Part shown: one piece after another, positions 54,327 through 64,000 of the stretch
Layout: every line of letters begins with the position of its first letter
How positions within the stretch are numbered: the first letter of the stretch is position 1
Source of the DNA: Cladosporium sp. IMV 00045
Taxonomy: Eukaryota; Ascomycota; Dothideomycetes; Cladosporiales; Cladosporiaceae
Assembly (NCBI GenBank): GCA_001931905.2
Contig: MSJI02000841.1
Span: 30,443-94,442 of the forward strand
Direction of reading: 5' to 3'
DNA length: 64,000 nucleotides
Position numbers and translations under genes: made by a program
The notes under the pieces: model-generated
The model's database searches: none
Told to the model about the DNA's origin: nothing
What the model saw: the letters and a program-made list of their open reading frames with translations, nothing else

Positions 54327-55789
54327 TCACTCCCCCTGCACTGCCTTCAACTGAGCAAACACAAACTCCCCAACACCATCATGAGCGACTTCAATCCACA
54401 TAACCCCCATGAGAACCCTCCTCACCTCCTCCCAACTCAACCCCGCCGCAACCTCCCCCCACGCCTCCCTCACCCACCCCTCCGCCACACCAACAACAGT
54501 CGCCGCAGCAACCACCAAAACCCACACCAACTGCCTCCTCAACCCCTCGCCCCCTCTCAAATCAACCCTCCCAAAAAGCTCAGGCAACTCCTTCCCCACC
54601 CAATTATACGGCATCTTCCGTCCCGGCACCACAAACGTCGTGGTAATCAGCGCCAGCATCGCGAGCCGCATGAGCTCTTGCATCGGCTCCTCGAGCTCGC
54701 CACGCAGGAACAGCAAGCGCGACTGCAGGGACGTGAGCACGCTGCCGAAGCGCGTGGCGTTGTAGCGGCCTTGCGCGCGCACTGTGGAGTTGATTTGCTG
54801 GCAGAGATCTTGCAGGTCGGTGAAGGCGTGCGAGAGCCGTACGTCCCAGTGGAGCGGTGGGGAGGTGAGTTCTGATTCTGAGAGGGCCGCGGGACGTGGG
54901 AGGGGGAAGATTGGATCCCAGGATGTTGGGGCGCGGGTGAAGAAGGGGTCTTTGCCGGAGGCGAGCGTCCAGACGAGGTCGATGCTGTTGTCGCGTGAGT
55001 ATTGGGATTTGGCATGTCTGCCACGTAAGGCAAGATTACTCACCGATCGAGTTTGAAATGCAACTTGGGCCTCGTGGCCAGGAAAGCCATGTCGCCACAC
55101 AACTGCACGATCTTCTGCAAGCCGTTCAGATGCGCGATGGCGGCTTTCCACTCCCCGAAACCCGCTGCCAGCATTGCGAGGTTGAAGACGCTGTACAGGA
55201 TCGGCTCTTCCTGGTAGGCGTACTGGCTCTGCATTCTGGCCTGCAGCAGGGCGAGGGTTTTGTTCAGATGGAGCACGGTCTTGCGGCTCGCGATTGGGTT
55301 TTCGCTCCAGCCGGGGTGTTGGAAGTCGTGCACGGCATAGCTCGTTGTGAGGATGGAGTTTAGGAAGGCGGTGTCTGCGTACAGCCATTCGAAGGGCGTG
55401 CTGGGCCCGTTGATGCCTTGGAAGTCGACGCAGCAGTCGAAAGGGGAGAGGGAGTTGTTGGCGATGTCGTATGCGAACGCTTTGAGGAGGAGGCCCTTGG
55501 CTTCGGATGAGATGTCAAGATCGGCGAAACGAGTGTGGTTAAGCACTACGCTTGGTCGGATCAAAGGGATGAGTTCTTGCGTATTGCCCCCTGCAGCTAC
55601 ATGTCGTTGCTCCTCCTGTTCCTCTTGTTCTTTCACTCGAGCAAGTTTCCGCTGCTCTCTCACCGACCTACGGGACCCTTCGCGTTTGTTCTTACCCTGC
55701 ATGCATCTGCTCCGGATCTGTGAACTCTTCCTGCCTGGTTTGGGGTTTGATAGGGGATCTGAAACGACGAATTCGAACTTTGTGGTCAT
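54327..55789 (-). CDS. Fungal transcription factor-like protein without zinc cluster
   Basis: Two exons (55789-55044 and 54984-54327, intron 59 nt) encode 467 residues, joining FKLDR to IDLVWTLASGKDPFF. The N-terminus MTTKFEFVVSDP...IRSRCMQGKNKREGSRRSVRE is basic and typical of a common ascomycete protein family that carries a fungal-specific transcription factor-like helical region but no Zn2Cys6 motif. Helical segments include SSEAKGLLLKAFAYDIANNS, FLNSILTTSYAVHDFQHPGW, EPILYSVFNLAMLAAGFGEW and LDLSF-like QELMRLAMLALITTTFVV. The frame is open upstream to a Met at 55861. The start at 55789 was preferred because homologues begin near this point. The regulatory target is unknown. Confidence 0.72.
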
Positions 55790-56202
55790 GATGCCGGCTT
55801 CGATAGGTACGAGTAGAAAGGCTGCGGGCCAAACTGTTGACCCATTTTGGTCTTTGGACATCTTATGTGCAGCTCCTCAAACTCTATGGTTGCCTACTTA
55901 CATGTCCAGCTCATGCGTTATCGAAAGGTTCCAAGGACGCCACCACCACCAGAAGGATGGCTGTGTAGCGCAAGCCAAGCACGACATGTTCCTTCACAGC
56001 GGACGAGAGCTTGGCTGGTTATCTCCGTGGTCTTCGATACTGAATGCGCGCTCGTACGTCGCATTCGCTGCGTAATACGCGAACAGGCATGCAGACATGC
56101 TATCCATTAAAGCTCTCTGTATGCGTCTTATCACGGAGTCTAGATTACAGTAGCTAACCTAGCTACAAGACCAACACCTGAGTTCCTGAGCCCGATCATT
56201 CA
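55790..56202. other. Intergenic region between two minus-strand genes
   Basis: 413 bp hold the promoter of the transcription factor-like gene and the 3' side of the SDR gene. No gene is seen. Confidence 0.45.
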
Positions 56203-57382
56203 TCAAAACTGAATCTTCGCGTTAGCCGCCTCACTCCACTTCCACAACGCAGCATTGCCCTCACGATCATCGAGCCATTTGTCGACCTTTGGCTGCACCT
56301 TCCCGACAGGCAAGAAGTATCTCCCGGCGCCCTGCTGCGGTGCTTCCGGACTCGTGGCACAGTACAAAGAATTGCGGGCGCCCTCGATGGGAGTCGTATT
56401 GGACCCCAACTTCACCGACAGACTCAGCAACGAGCCCATCAATCCCGGATCGTGGCCTTGCAGGTTCGTCTTGATCACTCCTGGGTGGAGGGAGTAGGCG
56501 GTGACACCTATGAGTTATTCGTCAGAGAAGCGATCTAGCAAGATTGTTGCACTGTCCAAAACTTACCTTGGTCACTGTAGCGATCATTCAGTTCTTTCGC
56601 GTGACGTATAGAGCCTTTCTTCGAATGAGCATAGCGCTGCCTAATTATCCAAAATCAGCATCCTCACTCCCCTTACCCACCCTCAACGGCAAAACTTACA
56701 TCAACGCCATTGCACCTTTCGTGCTGGACATGTTTACATCGTCGAGCTGCATGGTCTTGGGCCCCATCATGGAAGTCACGTCGCTGGAAAGGTTGACGAC
56801 TCTGACGCTCGCCTTGTCACCGAGCTGCGATGCCGTCGAAAGCATGAGCGGCAAGAGATCGAGGGTGAGGATGAACGGTGACAGGTAGTTGACTTGCCAC
56901 TGGGATTCGTAGCCGTCCTTTGTGAGCTCGTATGGGACGGCCATGATCTGTACGGCGTCAGTGGGAATGCAACAAGGGATAGAAAGACGGCACACATACC
57001 CCAGCGTTATTGATCAGTACATCAAGGCGCGATTCCCTCTCTTTGAACGCAGCCGCAGCCGATTTGACAGACTTTAGATTTTTGAGATCGATCTGAAGGA
57101 ACTGCAGATCGAGTTGCTTTTCTCCAGCGGCGCGTCTCATCTCATCGATCGCCTGGTTCACACGCTCTTCAGAGCGACTGCCAATGTAAACGCGCGCATT
57201 GTTAAGGGAAAGGTGCAGTGCTGTTTCGTATCCGATGCCGGAATTCCCTGAGAGAGATTTTGTCAGCGATTGTCGTGGCTTGTAGAGTGTAGGCATGTCC
57301 TACCACCAGTAACGATGATGACCCGCCCCGTGAGGTCTGGGATGTCCTTCTCGGTGAATCGGGGCTGTTTGCAATCGTGCAT
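56203..57382 (-). CDS. Short-chain dehydrogenase/reductase
   Basis: Five exons are proposed: 57382-57304, 57247-57000, 56947-56700, 56640-56567 and 56507-56203. The introns are 56, 52, 59 and 59 nt, and the product has 317 residues. The join of exons 1 and 2 builds the cofactor motif IIVTGGNSGIG. Exon 2 ends with NNAG. Exon 3 carries [15 protein letters not shown], with the catalytic Ser region. Exon 4 supplies the catalytic Tyr-Lys pair (YAHSK). Exon 5 begins [18 protein letters not shown]. It looks like a classical NAD(P)-dependent SDR of the retinol-dehydrogenase/WW-oxidoreductase-like group; the substrate is unknown. Correct family motifs across all junctions support the gene model, although no single exon looks convincing alone. 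Confidence 0.88.
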
Positions 57383-58505
57383 GGCGCTGTTTGTCGATAG
57401 ATAGTTAAAGAGGATGCTGGAGGTCTTGCGAATTATTGCGTGATGAATCGAACAGTCGGAAATGAAAACCTCCTGATGACTCCAACTCGACTTTTGATTC
57501 TTCTCGGCCGGAGAATTCCAAATTTGTTATCCCCAAGTCCAACACCATATACCATCCAAATCTCCGTCTCGTCCTCGCGTAGGCAACCAAACCATCTTGG
57601 CACATCCGAACAAAGTAGCTTTCGACCATACTGTTTTCCTCTTTCGGCAAAACACCAACTCGTTATCTCCGGCTTTCTAGGCGTCAGAAGCCACAATCGA
57701 TTTCGTCCTATATGCCTAAAGCTGAATTCTTCTCTGCAGGCTTACGTGATGAGGGCTGAGACGCGGCCATGCTTACTGTGTATACAAGATTGAACGACGC
57801 AGGTGCTAGTCGTCATCCATTGAGGCTTGGAGCCTTGGCCTAGATAAACCGTTATTGCGCCAGCGGTACGCTGCCAAACGAGGCGCTGAAATCTGGTCGG
57901 TGATACTGCATATGGGTACGGGTAGAACTCTCTTGGCGGATATAGCGATGTCACTCAAATCCGGTCTTTAGGCAACATCTTTGCAGAATAGCAGATGACA
58001 TGTCAAGCACCATCGCGTAAAGCAGAAATGAGTCAGCGATACCTTACTGTCTTGATATCGTCTCAAACTACCTACTTTTCTCGGTGTTGCAGACTTTCAT
58101 TATGTATGCCAATCTTCACAAGACATGTGCTGGACAGCTCGCACATTTCGGATCCAGCAGCATACCTTGTTAACATACCCTAGCCGACGATGTTCGCACT
58201 GTGAATATGGTGTTCTTTTGCTCTTTGTTGTTGGTTTCCAGAGTGTCCGGATGGCGTTTTCTGTGCCAAAAGATTGGGCTTGGCTCGCCCAGAGACAAAC
58301 GATTTCTTCATCACATGAAGACAACTGCTTGTGTTGACTCCCATGAAATCGCTAAATGTTGCCTCGGCCGCCTGAGTTGTGCCATCTTCAGATCAATTTA
58401 GGAGTGAGGCCCAACATAGGCCGAGCATCATCCAGCACAACATGAAGACCGAAACCATCTTCTCACGAAACTCTCAAATCGCAAGTCCAAAACCTCCTCT
58501 CGACC
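57383..58505. other. 1.1-kb intergenic region
   Basis: It lies upstream of the SDR gene and downstream of the Bin3 gene end. No recognisable coding sequence was found. Confidence 0.5.
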
Positions 58506-59258
58506 TCACTCCCCCTCCCTCCCAGGCCTCCTCCAAACCCTCACACTCCTCTCAAACCCAAACTCATCCCTCTCCCACCCATCAACCTCCTCCCAGCCCA
58601 CCTCCCTCAACACCTCCGTAAACGGCGGCCTCAGAACCAAATTCTTAAAATTCGGCTTGAGGCTAGGACACTTCTTCGCAGCGCGCTTATAATTCGCCCA
58701 ATCCTGCGGTTCCAGCACGAGAAAACCGCCGGTAACCACGATCTCAAACAGCCGCTTGAAAAGCTCCACCAGAACAGCGTCCGAGTTGTTCAAGTGCACC
58801 CACTTGACCACGCTCAGCAGCAGAACCACATCCCACTTCCCACCTGCTGCGGTGCCCGTAAAAGGCCACGCATTTGCGAAATCGAATTCTTCGAACGACA
58901 CATTCCCCACGCGCCTCCCTTCCGATAGAGCAGTCTGTTTGGCTTCCTGAGCAGTTTCGATAAGACCTGAGTCCAAATCGACGCCGACGACTTCTTCCAC
59001 GGCAAAGTGGGTCGCGAGCTCTAAGGTGATTTTGCCGGCGTTGCAGCCCAAGTCCAACACGCGAGATTTTCCTTGCACGAAGGGGGCGAGTTGGGTGAGG
59101 CGTGGGTCGGGGATGAGCTCGCTGCGGAAGGAGTAGTAGGATGTGTAGTTGCCGTGGCGGCGGAGTTCGTGGTTTTGCTTGTTGCGTTGGTTTTTGGTGA
59201 TTTCCGAGGTTGTGGTTTCTTCGGTGGGAGGGACTGTGGTGTTTTCTGGTGGTGACAT
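58506..59258 (-). CDS. Bin3-type RNA 5'-methylphosphate capping methyltransferase
   Basis: A single-exon frame encodes 250 residues. The start (MSPPENTTVPPTEE) is followed by NHELRRHGNYTSYYSFR, then SAM-binding motif I as RVLDLGCNAGKITLELATHF and an acidic motif as VVGVDLDSGLIETA. The core WDVVLLLSVVKWVHLNNSD and the signature GGFLVLEPQDWANYKRAAKK match the Bin3 domain of 7SK methylphosphate capping enzymes. In fission yeast the homologue Bmc1 is linked to U6 and telomerase RNA. The C-terminus is VRVWRRPGREGE. It is divergent from the decarboxylase gene. A TATA box on its strand lies at 59361-59368. Confidence 0.88.
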   Translation of the reverse strand: MSPPENTTVPPTEETTTSEITKNQRNKQNHELRRHGNYTSYYSFRSELIPDPRLTQLAPFVQGKSRVLDLGCNAGKITLELATHFAVEEVVGVDLDSGLIETAQEAKQTALSEGRRVGNVSFEEFDFANAWPFTGTAAGGKWDVVLLLSVVKWVHLNNSDAVLVELFKRLFEIVVTGGFLVLEPQDWANYKRAAKKCPSLKPNFKNLVLRPPFTEVLREVGWEEVDGWERDEFGFERSVRVWRRPGREGE

Positions 59259-59360
59259 TTTCTTTTTTCGAAAGGTGTTTCTGGTCGATCCGGTGATTGT
59301 TCAGCTTTCGACGCCCTCGCCTTGTGAGATTGCTCGACGTGTACTAAGATCCGTGTTTTA

Positions 59361-59368
59361 TTTATATA
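59361..59368 (-). promoter_or_regulatory. TATA box of the Bin3-type gene
   Basis: Read on the minus strand, the sequence TATATAAA lies 103-110 bp upstream of the ATG at 59258, a usual distance for a fungal TATA box. Confidence 0.55.
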
Positions 59369-59576
59369 GCCTCCTTAAATTTATCTACGAAGATTCATAG
59401 ACAATTTAGCTAGATTTTCCCCAAAAGTAATAAGTCTGACTGCGACATTACGCATTCCTATTGGCTATTCACACTCCATGGGCGGTTAGAATTCCACACG
59501 GGCGGAACATCGCCTTTCTTCAGACGACATGCCGACAAATGGAGGATCGAACTTCTCCACCCAACGGCGGGGGAAA

Positions 59577-59582
59577 TATAAA
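59577..59582 (+). promoter_or_regulatory. TATA box of the decarboxylase gene
   Basis: TATAAA lies 160-165 bp upstream of the ATG at 59742 and 94-99 bp upstream of the alternative ATG at 59676. It sits in the 483-bp divergent region shared with the Bin3-type gene. Confidence 0.5.
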
Positions 59583-59741
59583 CGTATTGCAACATCCCTA
59601 GGTAAGGCTGATTCTTGTTTTTGCCGCGATTTCTAATTGCTTTTGACCTCTCCTCCATTTCTTTTGGTATCTTTCATGATCCCACTGAAACGCATTCAAC
59701 TGGGACGTAAGCCATTCAGACTCCAACAAAGCATCCAAACC

Positions 59742-61409
59742 ATGGCCACCACCAATGGCTCGACGAACGGGCACCAACCCAAACTCGACCAACGGACCAT
59801 CCCCCCCATGGGCATGACGGGACCTCAATTCCAAGAAGCAGCCATAAACTCCATCAACGAGATCGAAAAATACTACTCAACCCTCCATGAACGGCCCGTA
59901 GTCCCCTCCATCTCGCCCGGCTGGCTTCACAAACTCCTCCCAGAGTCCGCACCCCAGCAAGGCGAAGCATGGGAAACGATCGCGCGCGACCTGGAGAGCA
60001 AAATCATGCCGGGCGTGACGCACTGGCAGAGCCCGAAATTCATGGCCTTCTTCTCCGCCAACAGCACCTACCCTGGCATTCTGGGCGAGCTCTGGAGCGC
60101 GGCTCTGACAGCCCCAGCGTTCAACTGGATGTGCTCGCCCGTAGTGACGGAGCTGGAAACCGTGGTTCTCGACTGGCTGGCGAAAGTCCTTGCTCTGCCC
60201 GCTCCTTTCCTCTCCACGAGCACGGGCGGCGGCGTCATCCAGGGCTCCGCCAGCGAAGCCATCGCCACAGTAATGGTCGCAGCGCGCGAGCGCTTCGTGC
60301 GCAGGCAACTCGAGCGTGAGAACCTGCCCATGCCCGAAGAGTCCGAGGAAGCGGAAGACCGGGCGTGCGAGATCCGCTCGCGCCTCGTCGCCCTGGGCTC
60401 CGAGCAGGCGCACAGCAGCACGAAGAAAGCGGCCATCATCGCCGGCACGCGGTACCGCAGCATCAGTGCCGAGCGCAGCGACGCCTACGCCCTGACAGGC
60501 GCGAACCTGCGCGCCAAACTTGAGGCCCTCACGGCCAAGGGCCTGCACCCTTACTACCTGACCGTCAGCATCGGCACGACCAACACCTGCGCCGTCGACG
60601 ACATCGCCTCCATCGCCTCCGTAGCGAAAGACTACCCCGACGTCTGGATCCACTGCGACGCGGCGTACGCGGGCGCGGCCCTCGTGCTGCCGGAATTCCA
60701 ACACCTCTCGCAGCAGCTATCGCACGTCGACTCCTTCGACATGAACATGCACAAATGGCTGCTAGCCAACTTCGACGCCTCCGCCCTCTTCGTGCAGAAC
60801 CGACACGATCTGACAAGGGCTCTGAGCATCACGCCCGCCTACCTGCGCAACGCGTACACGGACGCCGGCCTCGTGACCGACTACCGCGACTGGCAGATCC
60901 CGCTTGGCAGGCGCTTCCGCGCGCTGAAAGTCTGGTTCGTGCTGCGGACATGGGGCGTTGAGGGCTTGCAAGCGCATATTAGACACCATCTGAAATTGGG
61001 AGAGTTGTTCGCCAGCTTAGTGAGGTCGCGCAGCGATTTGTTTGGGATTTTCACACCGCCGGCTTTCGCGCTTACGGTCTTGACGGTAAAGGGACGGAGG
61101 GGTGCTGGTGTTGAGGCGCATTTGTCGAATGGCAATCATGGCGAGGATCCAAGACCGTACGAGGAGAGCCAGGAGGTCGTGCATCCTCGAGCCGAGGAGG
61201 GGGCGGTCGAGGAGGCGAACAAGGCGACGGAAGCGGTGTATAAGATTATTGATGAGAGGAAGGAGTTCTTTTTGACGTCGACGGTGATTGGTGGCGTTTT
61301 CGCCATTCGCGTTGTTTCTGCTAATCCATTGGCGGAGGAGAAGTATGTGAGGCGGGTCTTTGAGGAGTTGGTGCAGGCGGCGGAGCAGGTGTTGGGGGAG
61401 ACGAAGTGA
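59742..61409 (+). CDS. PLP-dependent aromatic L-amino-acid decarboxylase
   Basis: This group II PLP decarboxylase of 555 residues probably acts on tyrosine, DOPA or tryptophan; the sequence does not settle which. Segments in order are MTGPQFQEAAINSINEIEKY, PSISPGWLHKLLPESAP, FMAFFSANSTYPGILGELWS, FLSTSTGGGVIQGSASEA, YYLTVSIGTTNTCAVDDIAS and HCDAAYAGAALVLPEF. The PLP-binding Lys is in FDMNMHKWLL (Lys338), followed by YRDWQIPLGRRFRALKVWFV. A poorly conserved loop near residues 465-490 is hydrophilic. The ATG at 59742 has a strong ACCATGG context. An upstream in-frame ATG at 59676 would add 22 basic residues (MIPLKRIQLGRKPFRLQQSI) resembling a mitochondrial leader. Confidence 0.92.
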   Translation: MATTNGSTNGHQPKLDQRTIPPMGMTGPQFQEAAINSINEIEKYYSTLHERPVVPSISPGWLHKLLPESAPQQGEAWETIARDLESKIMPGVTHWQSPKFMAFFSANSTYPGILGELWSAALTAPAFNWMCSPVVTELETVVLDWLAKVLALPAPFLSTSTGGGVIQGSASEAIATVMVAARERFVRRQLERENLPMPEESEEAEDRACEIRSRLVALGSEQAHSSTKKAAIIAGTRYRSISAERSDAYALTGANLRAKLEALTAKGLHPYYLTVSIGTTNTCAVDDIASIASVAKDYPDVWIHCDAAYAGAALVLPEFQHLSQQLSHVDSFDMNMHKWLLANFDASALFVQNRHDLTRALSITPAYLRNAYTDAGLVTDYRDWQIPLGRRFRALKVWFVLRTWGVEGLQAHIRHHLKLGELFASLVRSRSDLFGIFTPPAFALTVLTVKGRRGAGVEAHLSNGNHGEDPRPYEESQEVVHPRAEEGAVEEANKATEAVYKIIDERKEFFLTSTVIGGVFAIRVVSANPLAEEKYVRRVFEELVQAAEQVLGETK

Positions 61410-61764
61410 TGGACATGTGCGTTGTAGATTTAGGGTTCGTTTGGTGACTCTGTAGAGATATAGACGAGTCTTTTGGATGTCAAGGCTGCGCCAATGTACA
61501 CATGAGAAGCATGGTGATTTTTAATGGAACAAGACAGGAAGCGAAATTATCGAAGACCAAGAAACAGCATGTGAACATTGCAAAGACGCATGACCGTCGT
61601 TATATTCGTGGTAGAAACCCGGGTAGAGGGTTCGAAAGCTATCTTAATAGAATCCAACCCCTTTAATCCGAGCAACTTTTGTGTGTTTGTTGTCTCTACA
61701 TCAATGTCATGGCATCGGAGAAGAAAAAAGAAAAAGAAGATCCGTCTCAACAGACGCCAGCAAT
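61410..61764. other. Convergent 3' intergenic region
   Basis: 355 bp lie between the convergent decarboxylase and TPI genes. It contains an A-rich stretch near 61725-61740. No gene is seen. Confidence 0.5.
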
Positions 61765-62635
61765 CTACTGCTTAGCGTTGACGATGTCGACGAAAGCGGG
61801 CTTCAAGCTAGCACCACCAACGAGGAAACCGTCGATGTCAGCCTCCTTAGCGAGGTCCTTGCAGTTCTTCTCGGAAACCGAGCCGCCGTAGATGATACGG
61901 GTGGAGTCGGCGACGCTCTGGCCGAGCTCCTTGCCCATCCACTCGCGGATGCCCTTGTGGACCTCCTGGGCCTGCTCGGTGGTGGCGACCTTGCCGGTGC
62001 CGATGGCCCAGACGGGCTCGTAGGCGACGACGATCTTGGACCAGTCCTTGACCTGCTTGCTGACGGCGGCGAGCTGGGCGATGACGACGTCCATGGTCTT
62101 GCCGGCGTCGCGCTGCTCGAGCGTCTCGCCGCAGCAGAGGATCACAGAAACGCCGCCGTCGATGGCCGTCTTGGTCTTGTTGGCGATGAAGTCGTCCGAC
62201 TCCTGCAGGATGACGCGGCGCTCGCTGTGGCCCAGCAGCGTCCAGGTGATGTTGCTGTCCTTCAGCTGCTCGACGGAGATCTCGCCGGTGAAGGCGCCAT
62301 TGGGCTTGTCGAAGACGTTCTGCGCGGCGACCTCGATGCCGCTGCGGGCGTGCTCGCGGGTCAGGAGGAGGTAGAGGGCGGGAGGGGAGATGACCACCTC
62401 GGTGTTGGAGTCGAGGGAGGCGTTGTTGAGGTTGTGGACGATGCTCTTGATGGACTCAATGGTACCATTCCTGGAGGAAGGAAGTGTCAGTAAGTCGTCT
62501 TGATGGTTGTACTTGTTGGTCTACCAAGTATAGGTAGGTAGATTGGGATGAGGACAAGGTGAGGTGGGGTGAGTTGGGGTGAGTTGGGAATGCATACATC
62601 TTGAAGTTACCGCCGACGAAGAATTGACGAGCCAT
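61765..62635 (-). CDS. TPI1: Triosephosphate isomerase
   Basis: This glycolytic enzyme interconverts dihydroxyacetone phosphate and glyceraldehyde 3-phosphate in the cytosol. Two exons (62635-62598 and 62470-61765) with a 127-nt intron encode 247 residues. Exon 1 gives MARQFFVGGNFKM with catalytic Lys12, and the splice continues with NGTIESIKSIVHNLNNAS. Catalytic His is in LLGHSERRVIL, catalytic Glu in VAYEPVWAIGTGKVATTEQA, and the phosphate-binding end is RIIYGGSVSEKN...DGFLVGGASL. All active-site residues are present. The intron contains short GAGTTGGGGT-like tandem units near 62561-62590. The early intron within the first catalytic motif is seen in other filamentous ascomycetes. Confidence 0.97.
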
Positions 62636-63817
62636 GGTTGCGGTGTTGGAAGTGTTGTTGGTATGGAAAAGGTGGTATGGAGTGTGATAGAAGGAGAAGT
62701 TGTGATTGTTGTCGTTGTTGTTGAGGGGAAGATGGGCAATGGACAAGGACAAGCAGCGAGGTTTTGCTCTCCTCGACAACCATTCAACCCCACCAGCCCA
62801 CCAAAATCTTAGAGCGTCCTTATGACACAATAAATTGGCCCACGCGCGCTGGGGTCGGGCATCTTCTGAGTAAAGTATGTTTTCACGTTAGCCTACAAAC
62901 TTGCCCATTTACTACATGTCCATAAACATACTTCCACTCTACAACTGCCCAATTACTCCACGGAGCTCTCTGCGCTCCTCTTCACGCCGGAGCAGACCCG
63001 ACCATCCCGATCTCTGCGTGAAGACACGGGTCATTACGGAAATGCGAGTGCTACGAACAATGCCTGTGTTAGCCGCAGACGGACTTATGGAAATTGTCGA
63101 GATGCAGATTCTAGTAGTCAAACAAATCACTGAGACGTGGGTCACTGCCAGCAAACCCGGCTTCAAGAACTTTTGGTGGATAAACAGGCAGTGTGATTGA
63201 TAGGTAGAATCGTCTCACATGCGTGTACCATCTCCTCTAGCAGTTGAAACATGCCATAGAGACAAGGAGATCGTAGGACGAAGTTTGGAGCTTGCCCAGC
63301 AAGTCGAGGAGCAACAGACTCATAGCCCAAGCACGGCACTCAGGGCATTCCTCACTCCCTCAACAAAAATCTCTCGATAAAACATCGCAGTTCATTCTCT
63401 AGCATACCTTACTACAGAAAAGCGCCAGCTCTAACAGCGAGCTTCTGGCCTCGATAACCACCGCGTATCTCATACAGCCCTAGTCTTACACACCCTCGCA
63501 TGCAGACACAGAAAAAGAGTCGCAAATGTGGAATGCTCATGCAACAAGAAGTAGGAAAACGGAGCCTCCCGATTCCTCGCCCGTAGTCTCATTCACCTAG
63601 CATGGTGACTTTGCTTTAAAGCTGTCGATGCGAGCCGGTGCTTACCCTGAGGAGGTAGTCCGACTCACCGTTCGTGTTTGCGTGATAGTAGGGTACTGGT
63701 TGATTTCAACAGAGAGATCCCACCCGTCGTCGCTGTTGAGACATCGATCTCCAAGCATTCGGTCTTAGGTCGTCGTGCTGTGAAAGTCCATCAAGTGTCG
63801 TGTAGAGACAGAACCAC
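62636..63817. other. 1.2-kb intergenic region
   Basis: It lies upstream of TPI1 and downstream of the partial RGG-type gene. No recognisable coding sequence was seen. The 130 bp next to TPI1 are GT-rich on the plus strand, i.e. CA-rich and pyrimidine-rich on the coding strand, fitting a highly expressed glycolytic promoter or 5' UTR. Confidence 0.5.
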
Positions 63818-64000
63818 TTAATAGCGGCGTCGAGACCTCGACTCGTCATACCCACCGCCTTCGTAAGGCCTCTTCTGTCCGGCATAGCGATCGCCTCCAC
63901 GAGGCGGCAGAGGCTCGAGGTTAGCGTTGCGGGAGCCCCGGTCGTCATACCTATCGCGACCTCCACCTCCATACCCACCCGAGCGAGGGCCATCAGGGGG
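63818..64000 (-). CDS. C-terminal part of an RGG/Gly-rich protein, probably RNA-binding
   Basis: The gene enters from the right window edge on the minus strand. The last 61 codons are open in frame 64000 to 63821 and end with TAA at 63820-63818. The peptide is rich in Gly, Arg, Tyr and Asp (RSGGYGGGGRDRYDDRGSR and PPRGGDRYAGQKRPYEGGGY) and ends SRSRRRY. Such RGG/YGG tails are typical of RNA-binding and splicing proteins such as U1-70K or hnRNP-like factors. The domain that would identify it lies outside the window. The 95-codon ORF at 63706-63993 is a different frame and is not the gene. Confidence 0.7.
   Translation of the reverse strand, partial: PPDGPRSGGYGGGGRDRYDDRGSRNANLEPLPPRGGDRYAGQKRPYEGGGYDESRSRRRY

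Noticed and set aside
61600..61650. Possible tRNA B-box-like GGGTTCGAAAG
   Set aside because: No matching A box, no cloverleaf and an imperfect B box.

Overview
The window is nuclear DNA of a filamentous ascomycete (Pezizomycotina). Dothideomycetes, perhaps Mycosphaerellales, is my inference from gene flavour only. The evidence is short GT-AG introns of about 50-175 nt (several with a CTAAC-type branch site), monocistronic genes on both strands, Zn2Cys6 and fungal-specific transcription factors, and yeast-like housekeeping proteins (VAC8, SRP9, DUG3, RAD5, NDUFAF6, Mpv17, YBP1, Bin3, TPI). No CRISPR array, tRNA, rRNA or recognisable transposase gene was seen.

Layout. 1-440: one copy of a 420-bp duplication ending in a 20-N gap. 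441-1345: a minus-strand low-complexity protein cut by the gap. 5838-12649: VAC8 and a Zn2Cys6 regulator. 13120-14554: a three-exon 2-oxoglutarate/Fe(II) oxygenase. 16440-19099: a divergent pair, a DUF1308 protein and SRP9. 19100-25414: about 6.3 kb without a supportable gene, holding the second repeat copy. 25415-29177: a C2H2 plus fungal-specific transcription factor. 30374-37489: DUG3, RAD5 and an NDUFAF6-like protein. 37681-39540: a membrane/coiled-coil protein of unknown family. 40158-47574: a Cys-motif protein, an Mpv17/PMP22 protein and a SprT-like/BTB-like protein. 48487-55789: a FAD/Rieske oxidoreductase, a YBP1-type protein, a basic nuclear protein and a transcription-factor-like protein without a zinc cluster. 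56203-62635: a five-exon SDR, a Bin3 methyltransferase, an aromatic amino-acid decarboxylase and triosephosphate isomerase. 63818-64000: the RGG-rich end of another gene.

The genes do not form an obvious pathway or biosynthetic cluster; most are independent housekeeping or regulatory functions. The most useful observations are these: (1) three one-base frameshifts in two genes, all at G or A runs and all of the same sign, suggesting homopolymer undercalls; (2) a SprT-like protein whose HExxH motif reads HQMIH; (3) a VAC8 orthologue without the expected N-terminal glycine; (4) a GATA-rich imperfect direct repeat just upstream of the Zn2Cys6 regulator; (5) the two-copy repeat abutting the assembly gap. 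Exon boundaries were worked out by eye from splice sites and family continuity and have no transcript support.
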